In this document: one piece after another, positions 24,915 through 34,088 of the stretch | How the letters are laid out: each line of letters opens with the position of its first letter | Numbering within the stretch: position 1 is the stretch's first letter | Source of the DNA: Gammaproteobacteria bacterium | GTDB taxonomy: Bacteria > Pseudomonadota > Gammaproteobacteria > Pseudomonadales > Pseudohongiellaceae | NCBI GenBank assembly: GCA_009844085.1 | Contig: VYCF01000045.1 | Location: 53,633 to 109,099 of the forward strand | Reading direction: 5' to 3' | DNA length: 55,467 nt | Notes under the pieces: generated by a model | What the model saw: the letters and a program-made list of their open reading frames with translations, nothing else | The model's database searches: none | Told to the model about the DNA's origin: nothing | Made by a program: the position numbers and the translations under genes

Positions 24915-27680
24915 ATGAAAGACGAAAAGACTATTTTGCATAAGTTACTTGGTCTGGCGCTGATTCCAGGCGTGGCCGCCGCCGGCGTCGCCCAAGCGCA
25001 ATCGCAAACTCAGGGCCAGTCGGGGGGTTCGATGCAGGCGAGCGGGGAAATCCAGCTCATCGAAGTCATCGGCTACCGCGATTCACTGAGAAGGAACCTG
25101 AGCATCAAAAGGGAGTCCGCCACCATCGTCGACGCCATTTCGGCGGAAGACGTCGGCCAATTCCCGGATCTCAACATTGCCGACGCCTTGCAGCGCGTGA
25201 CCGGCGTTCAAGTGGAAAAGGACGAGCGGGACGGCGAGGGCGTTCGCATCAGCATCCGCGGCACGCCCTCCCATCTGAATCTGGCTTTCCTCAACAATCA
25301 GCAGATCGCATCGGCAACTGCGAGCAACAGGCGCACCGAGCTGCGTGACCGCAGTTTCAACTATTACCTGCTGCCCACCGAGATTCTCGACACCGTGGAG
25401 GTCTACAAGACGCCGGAAGCCAATATCGACGAGGGCTCCATGGGCGGCACGGTAATCGTCAGAACCCGCAGGCCCCTCGATGCCGAAGCCAACTCGGGCG
25501 CTGTTTCAGCCCGATATTTCAATTTCGACAATGCCGGCGAAAGCAAGCCCTACCTGTCCGGCTTGTACAGTTGGAAAAACGACGAAGAGACCTTCGGTTT
25601 CAACGTCGCGTACATACACCGGGACAGTGCGACGCTGATGGACTCCAAGCGCAACACCGCCGGTTATTTCGGGGTGATCGACTACGACGCCAGCGGCGAC
25701 GGGGAACGCATGCCGGCCCGCGTGGGGGCGAACCGCTACACTGCCGAGTACAGTCTCGATACCGCCTTCGCCACCTTGCAGTTCGCCCCGAGCGACGATC
25801 TCGACGTCACCATGACGGCGCTCAATTCGGTGACCGACCGCCAGTCGCAGGGCATCTATTCGTTCGGGTTCAACATCCAGGGCCTTTTCGGCCGACCGCA
25901 CAACCTCCTGCAAACGAACGACGGCACGGCGGTCGCGGGCAGCCTGCCGCTTTGCTGCGACAATATCACCTGGGGCTCCGCGATCTTCGACACGGGTTCC
26001 TACGGGGATGAGGTCGAAACCACGGCCTTCGACATCGCGGCAACGCTGGACCGCGGAAACTACCGAGTCTCCGTCCAGGCGGGGCGCAGTTTCGCGGACG
26101 GTTTGGCGATCGACAAGGCCGCGCAGTTCTCAGCCAAGTCGGCCATCGACTTCGACATGCGCTCGGGCTTGATGGAAGCCGTGCTTGACGGCGGCCTGAC
26201 GCCGGACGACTACAATTTCTACTACTCCCACATCAATTCCATCGCCAACGATTCCGATTCGACCTTTCTGCAGGCGGACGCCGAGATCACGCTCGACAAT
26301 GACCTTTTTTCAAGCGTTGAAGCCGGGATCAAGTATCGCGAATACAACAAGGGCGCGAGCCGGGTGAAGCGGGATTTCCTTGAAAGCGGAACCCTGGCGC
26401 AATTCGCGGGCGGCCCGATCACCGACTTCAAGGTCGGCGCCGTGCCCGGGCAACTGTGGAACTTCAATGTGGGCGCTTTCGAGAATTGGCAAAACGCCAT
26501 TCCCGAGCAGGCCGGCACCGGGAACAGCTCATGGAATGACCCCAACGACCGCTACACCGCGGAAGAAGAAGTGACGGCCGCTTACGTCAAGGGCAACTTC
26601 GAAACCGGCGATTTCCGCGGCAACTTGGGGTTCCGGGTGGTCGAAACCAGCACCAGGGCGGAGGCGTCGCGGTATACCGGACGCAATTTCCAGGCGGACC
26701 GGAACAACCTTATCCGGCCCGTGGTGACCGAAAACGACTACACCGATGTCCTGCCCAGCCTGAACGTGAACTATGTGGGTCTTGAGGACGTTGTCATTCG
26801 TTTCGCCGCGGCGCAGGTCATGGCCAGGCCCAATTACGTGAACATCGCGCCTTTCGAGACGCGCAACTGCGGCAGCCGGGGCTGCACCGGATACGAGGGC
26901 AACCCCGATCTCGACCCTTACCGCGCCAACCAGTTCGATTTCTCCGCGGAGTGGTATTTCAGCGACACTTCGCTGCTGGCGTTTGCGCTGTTTCACAAGG
27001 ATGTGGAATCCTTCATCGACATTGAGGCGTTCGAGGGGACACGCAACTACTGGACCCTGGATGGCGATGGCATGGTGGTCGAGGAAACCAGGGAGTTTGC
27101 CCTCGAGCGGCCGATCAACGGCGAAGGCCTCAACATCCAGGGGTTTGAAGTCAGCTACCAGCAGGACCTTGGGCTTGGTTTTGGCGTACAGGCCAACTAC
27201 ACCTATGCGGACGCCGACCTCACCCCAACCGAAGCGCAAGTGGCCAACGATCGGGAGCCTGTTCTGTTCGGGCATTCGGAAGATACGTACAACCTGTCAG
27301 CGTACTACCAGCAATACGGATTGACGGCTCGTCTGGCGTACACATTCCGTTCGGAATACGCATCCAACCACCTGCAGGGGGCCAGTGCGCTGACCTCGAC
27401 GCAGACGCTGGCGAGAGCTGCGGAGGGCAATGAGCTTGGGGTCGGTCCCGGTGTGAGCCGGGGCCTGATCGGTTACAAAGGCGACTTCGGCACACTTGAT
27501 TTCAATGCCAGCTATCACGTGTCCGACGATATCGAGATTTTGCTCCAGGCAATCAATCTGACCGACGAAGAAATCGAATGGTACGCGAGCCGGGAAAACC
27601 ACAGCCCGGACCCGGGTCGCCCGATTGGCCTGTACAACCACGGCCGCCGCTACGCGGTCGGCGTGAACGTGAAGTTCTGA
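24915..27680 (+). CDS. TonB-dependent outer membrane receptor (probable murein sugar uptake)
   Basis: The 921-residue protein has an N-terminal signal peptide (LLGLALIPGVAAAGVAQAQ), a TonB-box-like IQLIEVIGYRDSL, a plug with FPDLNIADALQRVTGVQV and ISIRGTP, and a long beta-barrel ending YAVGVNVKF with the terminal Phe of outer membrane proteins. It belongs to the Caulobacter/Xanthomonas-type receptors (TIGR01782 style) that often import carbohydrates. It is divergent from the symporter and preceded by an operator-like palindrome shared with the amino-sugar genes. I infer uptake of peptidoglycan fragments or GlcNAc-MurNAc oligosaccharides. The lytic transglycosylase gene begins 23 bases later. 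Confidence 0.9.
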   Translation: MKDEKTILHKLLGLALIPGVAAAGVAQAQSQTQGQSGGSMQASGEIQLIEVIGYRDSLRRNLSIKRESATIVDAISAEDVGQFPDLNIADALQRVTGVQVEKDERDGEGVRISIRGTPSHLNLAFLNNQQIASATASNRRTELRDRSFNYYLLPTEILDTVEVYKTPEANIDEGSMGGTVIVRTRRPLDAEANSGAVSARYFNFDNAGESKPYLSGLYSWKNDEETFGFNVAYIHRDSATLMDSKRNTAGYFGVIDYDASGDGERMPARVGANRYTAEYSLDTAFATLQFAPSDDLDVTMTALNSVTDRQSQGIYSFGFNIQGLFGRPHNLLQTNDGTAVAGSLPLCCDNITWGSAIFDTGSYGDEVETTAFDIAATLDRGNYRVSVQAGRSFADGLAIDKAAQFSAKSAIDFDMRSGLMEAVLDGGLTPDDYNFYYSHINSIANDSDSTFLQADAEITLDNDLFSSVEAGIKYREYNKGASRVKRDFLESGTLAQFAGGPITDFKVGAVPGQLWNFNVGAFENWQNAIPEQAGTGNSSWNDPNDRYTAEEEVTAAYVKGNFETGDFRGNLGFRVVETSTRAEASRYTGRNFQADRNNLIRPVVTENDYTDVLPSLNVNYVGLEDVVIRFAAAQVMARPNYVNIAPFETRNCGSRGCTGYEGNPDLDPYRANQFDFSAEWYFSDTSLLAFALFHKDVESFIDIEAFEGTRNYWTLDGDGMVVEETREFALERPINGEGLNIQGFEVSYQQDLGLGFGVQANYTYADADLTPTEAQVANDREPVLFGHSEDTYNLSAYYQQYGLTARLAYTFRSEYASNHLQGASALTSTQTLARAAEGNELGVGPGVSRGLIGYKGDFGTLDFNASYHVSDDIEILLQAINLTDEEIEWYASRENHSPDPGRPIGLYNHGRRYAVGVNVKF

Positions 27681-27703
27681 TACTATGCGCAAGGAAAGTT
27701 CCA

Positions 27704-28693
27704 ATGCATAAGGCTATTTCATTCGCTTTGCTATTGCTGGCGTTTCCATTGACGGCGCCTGCCAACGATTACGCCAGCCGCCCCGAGGCGCGGGAGTTCG
27801 CTCGCGAGTTGGCCGGGGAAAGCAATTTCGCTGAAGTCGAACTCTTGTCGATCCTCGCGCAGGCCGAGTACCAGCAAGGCGTAATCGACTCGATCAGCAG
27901 GCCGGCGGAAAGGGAACTCACCTGGGCGGAGTATCAGGATATTTTCCTGACCCAGGAGCGAACTGCGGCCGGTGTCGAATTCATGTCGGAACATCGTGCC
28001 GCGCTGACGCAAGCCCATGAGCGTTACGGCGCGCCACCGGAGGTTGTCGCCGCCATCATAGGTGTTGAAACGTTTTATGGCAGAATCACCGGCGATTACC
28101 GTGTTCTCGACTCCCTGGCGACGCTGACTTTCGACTATCCGCCACGGGCCGGCTTTTTCCGCGGCCAACTCAAGCAGTTCATCCGTTTGGCGCGGCAAGA
28201 AGAAATGGAGATCACCAGCCTCAAAGGCTCCTATGCCGGCGCCATGGGGCTGGGGCAGTTCATTCCTTCGAGTTTTCTCAATTACGCCGTTGATTTCGAC
28301 GGCGACGGTTTCCGGGATATCTGGAACAACCCGACGGACGCTATCGGCAGTGTCGCCAACTACCTGAATGAACACGGCTGGGAGCGTGACGCCGTCATTG
28401 CCTTGCGGGTGGAGGCTGCCGGCGTGCCGCGGGACGTCTTCAACGTATCCCCGGAACCCGGCATATCCATCGCCGAGTTGGAGGCGTCGGGCATGATCGC
28501 GGAACTGGGAAACCTGGACCGGGAACAGTGGGTGACGCCAATGCGGCTGGTGGGCAAGCGGGGAGACGAGTTCTGGCTGGGTATGCGGAACTTCTACGTC
28601 ATTACCCGCTACAACCACAGCGAACTGTACGCCATGGCGGTATACCAGTTGAGCGAAAGTCTGAAAAAAGCGGTGACGCCATCCGATCGTTAG
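27704..28693 (+). CDS. mltB: MltB-like lytic murein transglycosylase
   Basis: Lytic transglycosylases cut the MurNAc-GlcNAc bond and leave 1,6-anhydro ends. The start is the ATG at 27704, preceded by AAGGAAAG and followed by a signal peptide (KAISFALLLLAFPLTAPA). The 329-residue product has family-3 motifs: GVETFYGRITGDY with the catalytic Glu, GAMGLGQFIPSSF, DGDGFRDIW and SVANYLNEHGW. There is no lipobox cysteine, so it is likely a soluble periplasmic form. It follows the TonB receptor by 23 bases and precedes a secreted NamZ paralogue and nagZ, consistent with processing imported murein strands in the periplasm. Confidence 0.88.
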   Translation: MHKAISFALLLLAFPLTAPANDYASRPEAREFARELAGESNFAEVELLSILAQAEYQQGVIDSISRPAERELTWAEYQDIFLTQERTAAGVEFMSEHRAALTQAHERYGAPPEVVAAIIGVETFYGRITGDYRVLDSLATLTFDYPPRAGFFRGQLKQFIRLARQEEMEITSLKGSYAGAMGLGQFIPSSFLNYAVDFDGDGFRDIWNNPTDAIGSVANYLNEHGWERDAVIALRVEAAGVPRDVFNVSPEPGISIAELEASGMIAELGNLDREQWVTPMRLVGKRGDEFWLGMRNFYVITRYNHSELYAMAVYQLSESLKKAVTPSDR

Positions 28694-28722
28694 GCCTTCA
28701 GGTTCGTCAGAGTTTCAGCGGG

Positions 28723-29955
28723 ATAACGCGCATCGCTGTACTGTTTTCCGTGATCGTCGCGAGTGCCGCGTGCGCACAAAAACCGGTCAAGACCGGTGCG
28801 CAGTTGCTCTATGAATCCAGCTTCGAGCGTTTGGAAGGATTACGGGTGGGGCTGATCGTCAACCACACCTCCCGCGTAATCGATGCGCACTTGATCGATC
28901 TGGCGCACGCCGATCCCGGGGTAACCGTCGCGGCGCTGTTCGGTCCAGAACATGGTCTGCGTGGCGCCGAAGAGGATGGCGTAGCCATTCCAGACGGTGT
29001 GGACAAACTTACGGGTGCGCCGGTGTACAGCCTCTACGGGCGGACCCGCAAGCCGGAGCCGGCCATGCTGGACGGACTGGATATCCTCGTCTTTGACATT
29101 CAGGATGTGGGGGCGCGGTTCTATACGTATATCTCGACAATGGGCCTGGCGATGCAAGCCGCCGCGGAGGCCGGGATGCCCTTTATGGTGCTGGACCGCC
29201 CGAACCCATTGTCCGGATCCTATGTATCTGGATTCGTGCTGGAGCCGGAGCTCACGTCCTTTGTCGGTCAATTTGCAATCCCGATCGCCCACGGCCTGAC
29301 GGTCGGAGAACTTGCGCGGATGATCAAGGGTGCTGCGCTCCTGCCGGGTCTGGAAAACCTGGATTTGAAAGTGGTACCGATGTCTGGCTGGACGCGTTCG
29401 ATGCAGTGGCCGGATACGAATTTGCCTTGGCTGCCAACCAGCCCCAACATTCCCGATTTCACGACGGCGCTGGCGTATCCGGGTCTGTGCCTTTTCGAGT
29501 CAACGTCCGCAAGCGAGGGGCGGGGAACGCCGACCCCGTTCCTGCACGTGGGAGCGACCTGGGCCGACGGAGCCGAGTTGGCGCTGGCGCTCAACGAGGC
29601 CGGACTTCCCGGCGTTACCTTCGAGGCCACCACCTTTACGCCGATGTTGATTGAGGGCATGGAGACGAATCCCAAGCTCAGCGGCCAGACTCTGGAAGGC
29701 GTTCGGATACGGGTGACCGACCGAATGGTCTACCAGCCGGTTGAAACCGGCATCCACTTGCTCCACGCTTTCTACCACGCCGCGCCGGATCAAGACGCCT
29801 TCCTGTCTCGTCCGCGTTGGCTCGACCGGTTAAGCGGTACCTCGCGCCTCAATGCGATGCTACCCAGCGCCTTACCGGACGCCATTATTGCTTCGTGGTC
29901 CGACGAATTGGAAGCGTTCAGGGCCGCCCGTGCGGAATACCTGATCTACAACTGA
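28723..29955 (+). CDS. NamZ-like exo-muramidase (DUF1343/GH171), probable lipoprotein
   Basis: The core carries all DUF1343/GH171 blocks: GPEHGLRGAEEDG, FDIQDVGARFYTY, LDRPNPLSG, AHGLTVGELA and SEGRGTPTP. The N-terminus TRIAVLFSVIVASAAC looks like a lipoprotein signal with its cysteine, so it would act in the periplasm, unlike the cytoplasmic paralogue at 16856-18061. The start is a problem: no ATG, GTG or TTG occurs at a suitable place. The ATG at 28528 is deep inside mltB, GTG at 28750 would remove most of the signal, and CTG at 28741 leaves no charged residues. I placed the start at ATA 28723, which gives 410 residues. A sequencing error or a rare start are both possible. Confidence 0.75.
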   Translation: MTRIAVLFSVIVASAACAQKPVKTGAQLLYESSFERLEGLRVGLIVNHTSRVIDAHLIDLAHADPGVTVAALFGPEHGLRGAEEDGVAIPDGVDKLTGAPVYSLYGRTRKPEPAMLDGLDILVFDIQDVGARFYTYISTMGLAMQAAAEAGMPFMVLDRPNPLSGSYVSGFVLEPELTSFVGQFAIPIAHGLTVGELARMIKGAALLPGLENLDLKVVPMSGWTRSMQWPDTNLPWLPTSPNIPDFTTALAYPGLCLFESTSASEGRGTPTPFLHVGATWADGAELALALNEAGLPGVTFEATTFTPMLIEGMETNPKLSGQTLEGVRIRVTDRMVYQPVETGIHLLHAFYHAAPDQDAFLSRPRWLDRLSGTSRLNAMLPSALPDAIIASWSDELEAFRAARAEYLIYN

Positions 29956-30040
29956 CCGCGCTGCCACAAGACGCCATGAGGAGATAAGTCGGGCGCACTG
30001 GGAAATATGCCAGGTTCCCGGCCCGAGTTAGAGGTTACGG

Positions 30041-31075
30041 ATGAACGCCGAAGAAAAGATTCCCGGACCGTTGATGCTCGATCTGCGCGGGCTTGAGCCG
30101 GCGGCTGACGAACTTGAACTGCTTCAGCGCGATTGCGTCGGCGGCGTCATCCTGTTTTCGCGCAATTACCGTTCGCCGGGGCAATTGCGCGAATTGACCG
30201 CCGCCATCAGGCAATGCGCGCCGCATTTGCTGATTGCGGCTGACCAGGAAGGCGGACGTGTGCAGCGGTTTCGCCATGGATTCGAGCCGTTGCCGTCATT
30301 GCGCGAAATCGGCGAAGTTTTCGAGGTGAACGCGGACAAGGGACTGGCGCTCGCCAGGGACTGTGGCTTGGTCATGGCCACGGAAATCGTGACGGCGGGT
30401 CTCGATTTCAGTTTTGCCCCGGTGCTCGATCTTTTCCATCCCGCGTCGCCGGTAATCGGCAACCGCGCTTTTTCCTCCGATCCGGAGACAGTCGTCAGTT
30501 TGGCCCAAGCCTATATCAAAGGCATGTCGCGGGCGGGCATGGCGGTCGTCGGCAAGCATTTCCCAGGCCATGGCATGGTCGGCGCGGATTCTCATGAGGA
30601 ACTACCGGTCGACCCGCGCGGCGAGGAAGAATTGCGGTCCCGCGACTTGCTGCCTTTCGTTCGCTGCAGCGAGGCGCTGGCCGGCATCATACCGGCTCAT
30701 GTGGTTTATCCTGCCCTGTGCTCCGGGACCGCAGGCTTTTCCTCCTATTGGCTCAAGACCGTATTGCGCGAGGAGATCGGTTTCGAGGGGTTGATTTTCA
30801 GCGACGATCTGAGCATGAACGCGGCCCATGTCGCCGGCGCGATCGAGAGCAGGTTGGAGCGGTCCCTGGCGGCTGGCTGCGACATGTTGCTGGTGTGCAA
30901 CTCTCCTGAAGACGCGCTGCGGGCGGCCGACTGGCTGGAAAGGGAAAGGATTCCAGGCAACGGCGCCTTGCGGCGCATGCGCGCCAGATCCGCGCCCATA
31001 CCGGATTATGGTGCTTTGCGGCGAGCGGTAGGCAGAATCCGCAGTTTGCTGCACGGAACCGCGGAAACAGGTTGA
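30041..31075 (+). CDS. nagZ: Beta-N-acetylglucosaminidase NagZ (GH3)
   Basis: NagZ removes GlcNAc from GlcNAc-anhydroMurNAc muropeptides and related oligosaccharides. The GH3 features are ILFSRNYRSPGQL, ADQEGGRVQRF, the KHFPGHG catalytic loop with its His, and the nucleophile Asp in FSDDLSMNAA. The 344-residue length is normal and there is no signal peptide, so it is cytoplasmic. It completes the locus by splitting the disaccharide after import, leaving GlcNAc for the kinase and MurNAc-peptide or MurNAc for NamZ/MurQ processing. In many gammaproteobacteria nagZ sits elsewhere, so its presence here fits the scavenging cluster. Confidence 0.93.
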   Translation: MNAEEKIPGPLMLDLRGLEPAADELELLQRDCVGGVILFSRNYRSPGQLRELTAAIRQCAPHLLIAADQEGGRVQRFRHGFEPLPSLREIGEVFEVNADKGLALARDCGLVMATEIVTAGLDFSFAPVLDLFHPASPVIGNRAFSSDPETVVSLAQAYIKGMSRAGMAVVGKHFPGHGMVGADSHEELPVDPRGEEELRSRDLLPFVRCSEALAGIIPAHVVYPALCSGTAGFSSYWLKTVLREEIGFEGLIFSDDLSMNAAHVAGAIESRLERSLAAGCDMLLVCNSPEDALRAADWLERERIPGNGALRRMRARSAPIPDYGALRRAVGRIRSLLHGTAETG

Positions 31076-31153
31076 CGCTATTTTTTCAATGGCATTGAGT
31101 CAACTCCGATTCCCATGCACAATGCCGCCCAAACCCGAACCGCATCAACGCGC

Positions 31154-32110
31154 ATGACAGTAAAACTCGGAGTCGTGATGGACCCCATCGAGTCCATCGC
31201 CGTGAAAAAGGACACCACCCTGGCCATGCTCCTCGCGGCCGAGGCCCGCGGCTGGAGCATACAGTACATGCTGCAGCCCGATCTCTATCTCGGCGACGGC
31301 GGCTGCCGGGCCCGGGTCAGGGAACTGGCCGTGCGCGACGATCCCGACGACTGGTTCAGCCTCGGCGAGGCGAACGACATCGCCCTGCGCGAACTCGATG
31401 TAATACTCATGCGCAAGGATCCGCCCTTCGACATGGACTACATCAATTCGACCTATCTGCTCGAACACGCCCAGGCCGACGGCGTGCTCGTCGTCAACGA
31501 AGCCCGCAGCCTGCGCGACTACAACGAAAAGATGTCCGCCACGCTGTTTCCGCAATGCTGCGCGCCGTTCCTCGTTTCCGCGAACGAGGCGCTGCTGCGG
31601 GCGTTTCACGAAGAACATCGGGATGTGGTCTACAAACCCCTCGACGGCATGGGCGGGGCCAATGTGTTCCGCGCGCGGTCCGACGATCCCAATGTTTCGG
31701 TAATCATCGAATCCCTGACCGGCAACGGCCGGCGCCAGATCATGGCGCAGCGATTCATCCCCGAGATCTCAGCCGGCGACAAGCGCATCCTGCTGATCGA
31801 CGGCAAACCCGTTCCCCATTCCCTTGCGCGCATCCCGGCGGCGGGCGAAACGCGCGGCAATCTCGCTGCCGGCGGCACCGGCGTGTGCCTCGAATTGAGC
31901 GGGCGCGACCGGTGGATCTGCGATCAGACCGGCCCCGTTCTCGCCGAACAGGGACTGCTTTTCGTGGGTCTCGACGTCATCGGCGACTACCTCACCGAGA
32001 TCAATGTCACCAGTCCCACCTGCATGCGCGAGATCCAGTACGGCACCGGCCTGGATATTGCCGGTGACCTGATGGACTGTATACTGGACAAACTCGAACA
32101 GGCCGGATGA
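31154..32110 (+). CDS. gshB: Glutathione synthetase GshB
   Basis: GshB joins gamma-glutamylcysteine and glycine with ATP to make glutathione. The product shows KLGVVMDPIESI at the N-terminus, the ATP-grasp stretch VVYKPLDGMGGANVF, and the LAAGGTG and GDYLTEINVTSPT motifs near the end. I chose ATG 31154 because it gives 318 residues and the canonical N-terminus; a frame from 31115 adds 13 unlikely residues. It begins the gshB-tonB-algH-ruvX group, a gene order typical of gammaproteobacteria. Confidence 0.95.
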   Translation: MTVKLGVVMDPIESIAVKKDTTLAMLLAAEARGWSIQYMLQPDLYLGDGGCRARVRELAVRDDPDDWFSLGEANDIALRELDVILMRKDPPFDMDYINSTYLLEHAQADGVLVVNEARSLRDYNEKMSATLFPQCCAPFLVSANEALLRAFHEEHRDVVYKPLDGMGGANVFRARSDDPNVSVIIESLTGNGRRQIMAQRFIPEISAGDKRILLIDGKPVPHSLARIPAAGETRGNLAAGGTGVCLELSGRDRWICDQTGPVLAEQGLLFVGLDVIGDYLTEINVTSPTCMREIQYGTGLDIAGDLMDCILDKLEQAG

Positions 32111-32126
32111 GCGCCGGGGCGAAAGC

Positions 32127-32969
32127 GTGGAGCGTTCCGACAAGGTAAGCCAGGGAGACCGATTCGTTTTCACGGTCTTTTTGTCGATCTGCGCCCATGC
32201 GCTGGTAATTCTCGGCATTGGCTTTTCCCTTGCCGCCGAAAGCCGGTTTGAGGCGCCTCTCGATATCACCATCGCAACCTATCGCAGCGAGGAACCACCG
32301 CAAGAAGCGGATTTCCGCGCCCAGGAAAACCAGACCGGCAGCGGCGCGCTCGATGTGGCGGCTGCGCCGGCGACCCTGTTCGAAGCCGACTTTCACGACG
32401 AGACCATCGAGGAAGTCCTGCCGCTGCCGCAGATTCCCGACAGCGGCGAAGAAAACGCGGTAGCGGAAGTCGTTGCCGCCGATGGCGATCTCGCCAATGC
32501 CGATCTAGCCGGGGAAAGCCGAACCGAGGTCGCCACCGACGACATCAGCCTGGCCATCGCCAGCTTGCAGGCCCAGCTAGATCGCCGCCGGCAGGCCTAC
32601 GCCAAGCGGCCGCGCACTTACACCATATCTTCCGCCTCCACGCAGAAAAGCCATGACGCCCTGTATCTGGACAACTGGCGCCGGCGCGTCGAAGCCGTGG
32701 GCAATCGCAATTATCCGGCCGAGGCCGAGCGCCGGCGTATCTACGGCAGTCTGCGACTGCTCGTTTCACAAATGCCGGACGGCAGCGTGAACGATGTGGA
32801 GATTCTGTCTTCTTCGGGCCACGAATTGCTCGACCGGTCAGCCGTGGACATCGTGCACATGGCGGCGCCTTTCGAGCCGTTTCCGGCGGAAATACGATCC
32901 GAAGTTGATATACTCGAAATCATACGCACCTGGCGGTTCCACGAAGCGGAGGGACTGACCAGCTACTAA
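32127..32969 (+). CDS. tonB: TonB family energy transducer
   Basis: TonB links the inner-membrane proton gradient to outer-membrane receptors such as the two in this window. The 280-residue product has one N-terminal membrane helix (FVFTVFLSICAHALVILGIG), a periplasmic linker and a C-terminal TonB domain (YPAEAERRRIYGSLRLLV...ILEIIRTWRF). The start is GTG with GGGGCG upstream. The linker is unusual: instead of the classic Pro-Lys and Pro-Glu repeats it is rich in Asp, Glu and Ala. ExbB and ExbD are not in the window. The place between gshB and algH is conserved in the class. Confidence 0.88.
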   Translation: MERSDKVSQGDRFVFTVFLSICAHALVILGIGFSLAAESRFEAPLDITIATYRSEEPPQEADFRAQENQTGSGALDVAAAPATLFEADFHDETIEEVLPLPQIPDSGEENAVAEVVAADGDLANADLAGESRTEVATDDISLAIASLQAQLDRRRQAYAKRPRTYTISSASTQKSHDALYLDNWRRRVEAVGNRNYPAEAERRRIYGSLRLLVSQMPDGSVNDVEILSSSGHELLDRSAVDIVHMAAPFEPFPAEIRSEVDILEIIRTWRFHEAEGLTSY

Positions 32970-33023
32970 ATTTACTTGCATGGAATCCGGCGAGAGACGC
33001 CGGCGGCGTCGGCACAGTTCAAC

Positions 33024-33605
33024 ATGAGCGCTCACATGAGCAATGGGGATACCCTGGAAAATCATTTTCTCGTCGCCATGCCGCAATTGGCGGGAAGCTA
33101 TTTCGGCAGTTCGGTCACCTATCTGTGGAAGCACGACGACACCGGCGCGATCGGCCTCGTCGTGAACAAGCCGCTGCAAGCCAGCATCGCCGACATATTC
33201 GAAGAACTGGAAATCGAAAGCGCCGCGGGCGAGAGCTACTTTCGCGAGCGGCATGTACTGGCCGGCGGACCGGTAGAACGCGACAAGGGTTTCATCCTGC
33301 ATGACGCCGGAGAAAAATGGGAATCCTCGATCAAGATCACGCGCGGAATCACCATCACCACTTCCAAGGCCATCCTCCAGGCCATCGCTTCAGGCGAGGG
33401 TCCAAGCAACTATCTCATCGCGCTGGGCTGCGCCGGCTGGGCGCCCGGCCAACTCGAGCAGGAATTGTGCGACAACGTCTGGCTGACGACCCCGGCAAGC
33501 AGCGACCTGATCTTTTCCCTGGACTTCGCCGGCAAGCCGAGCGCCGCGGCGGCGCAACTCGGCATATCGCTGGAAAAGCTTGCGCCCGAGGCGGGCCATT
33601 CCTGA
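33024..33605 (+). CDS. algH: AlgH/UPF0301 family protein
   Basis: A 193-residue protein of the UPF0301 family: NHFLVAMPQLAGSYF, GAIGLVVNKPL, VLAGGPVERDKGFILH and LGCAGWAPGQLE. AlgH was named for a regulatory effect on alginate in Pseudomonas, but its biochemical role is unsettled. ATG 33024 gives the usual length; a TTG at 32976 and an ATG at 33036 are alternatives. It precedes ruvX, as in most gammaproteobacteria. Confidence 0.92.
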   Translation: MSAHMSNGDTLENHFLVAMPQLAGSYFGSSVTYLWKHDDTGAIGLVVNKPLQASIADIFEELEIESAAGESYFRERHVLAGGPVERDKGFILHDAGEKWESSIKITRGITITTSKAILQAIASGEGPSNYLIALGCAGWAPGQLEQELCDNVWLTTPASSDLIFSLDFAGKPSAAAAQLGISLEKLAPEAGHS

Positions 33606-33626
33606 CAGAACGCCCAGAACGCAAAA

Positions 33627-34088
33627 ATGACCCTGAGCTTGTTTCCCGACGATCTGAGTTCCGATTTCTCGGCGCTTGCCTTCGACTTCGGCACCCAGCG
33701 CATCGGAGTCGCCTTCGGCCAGAGCGTCACCGGAACCGCCAGTGCGGTCACCGTGCTCAAGGCCCGGGACGGCCAGCCGCGCTGGAACGAAATGGCGCAG
33801 CTCGTGGAGCAATGGAAGCCGGACGTTTTCCTCGTCGGACTGCCGTACAACATCGACGGCACGGTCAGCGAACTGCTCGGCCGGGCGGAAAAGTTCGCCC
33901 GGCGCTTGCAGGAACGTTTCGACAAGCCCTGTTATGGCATGGACGAAAGGCTTTCGTCGCGGGAGGCGATCGAGCGGCTGGTGGAAGCCAACACAGCGAA
34001 GACAATCAAGAAGACCGCCATCGACCATATCGCCGCCCAGATCATTCTCGAGAACTGGTTCAACGAAATCCGCGTCAAGCCCTCATAG
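33627..34088 (+). CDS. ruvX: Holliday junction resolvase-like protein RuvX/YqgF
   Basis: A 153-residue RNase H-fold protein with FDFGTQRIGVAFG at the N-terminus, VGLPYNIDGTVSE, MDERLSSREA and DHIAAQIILENW. The family is linked to 16S rRNA 5'-end maturation and Holliday junction processing. Its end overlaps the convergent pilT gene by six bases. It follows algH with a 21-base gap. Confidence 0.93.
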   Translation: MTLSLFPDDLSSDFSALAFDFGTQRIGVAFGQSVTGTASAVTVLKARDGQPRWNEMAQLVEQWKPDVFLVGLPYNIDGTVSELLGRAEKFARRLQERFDKPCYGMDERLSSREAIERLVEANTAKTIKKTAIDHIAAQIILENWFNEIRVKPS

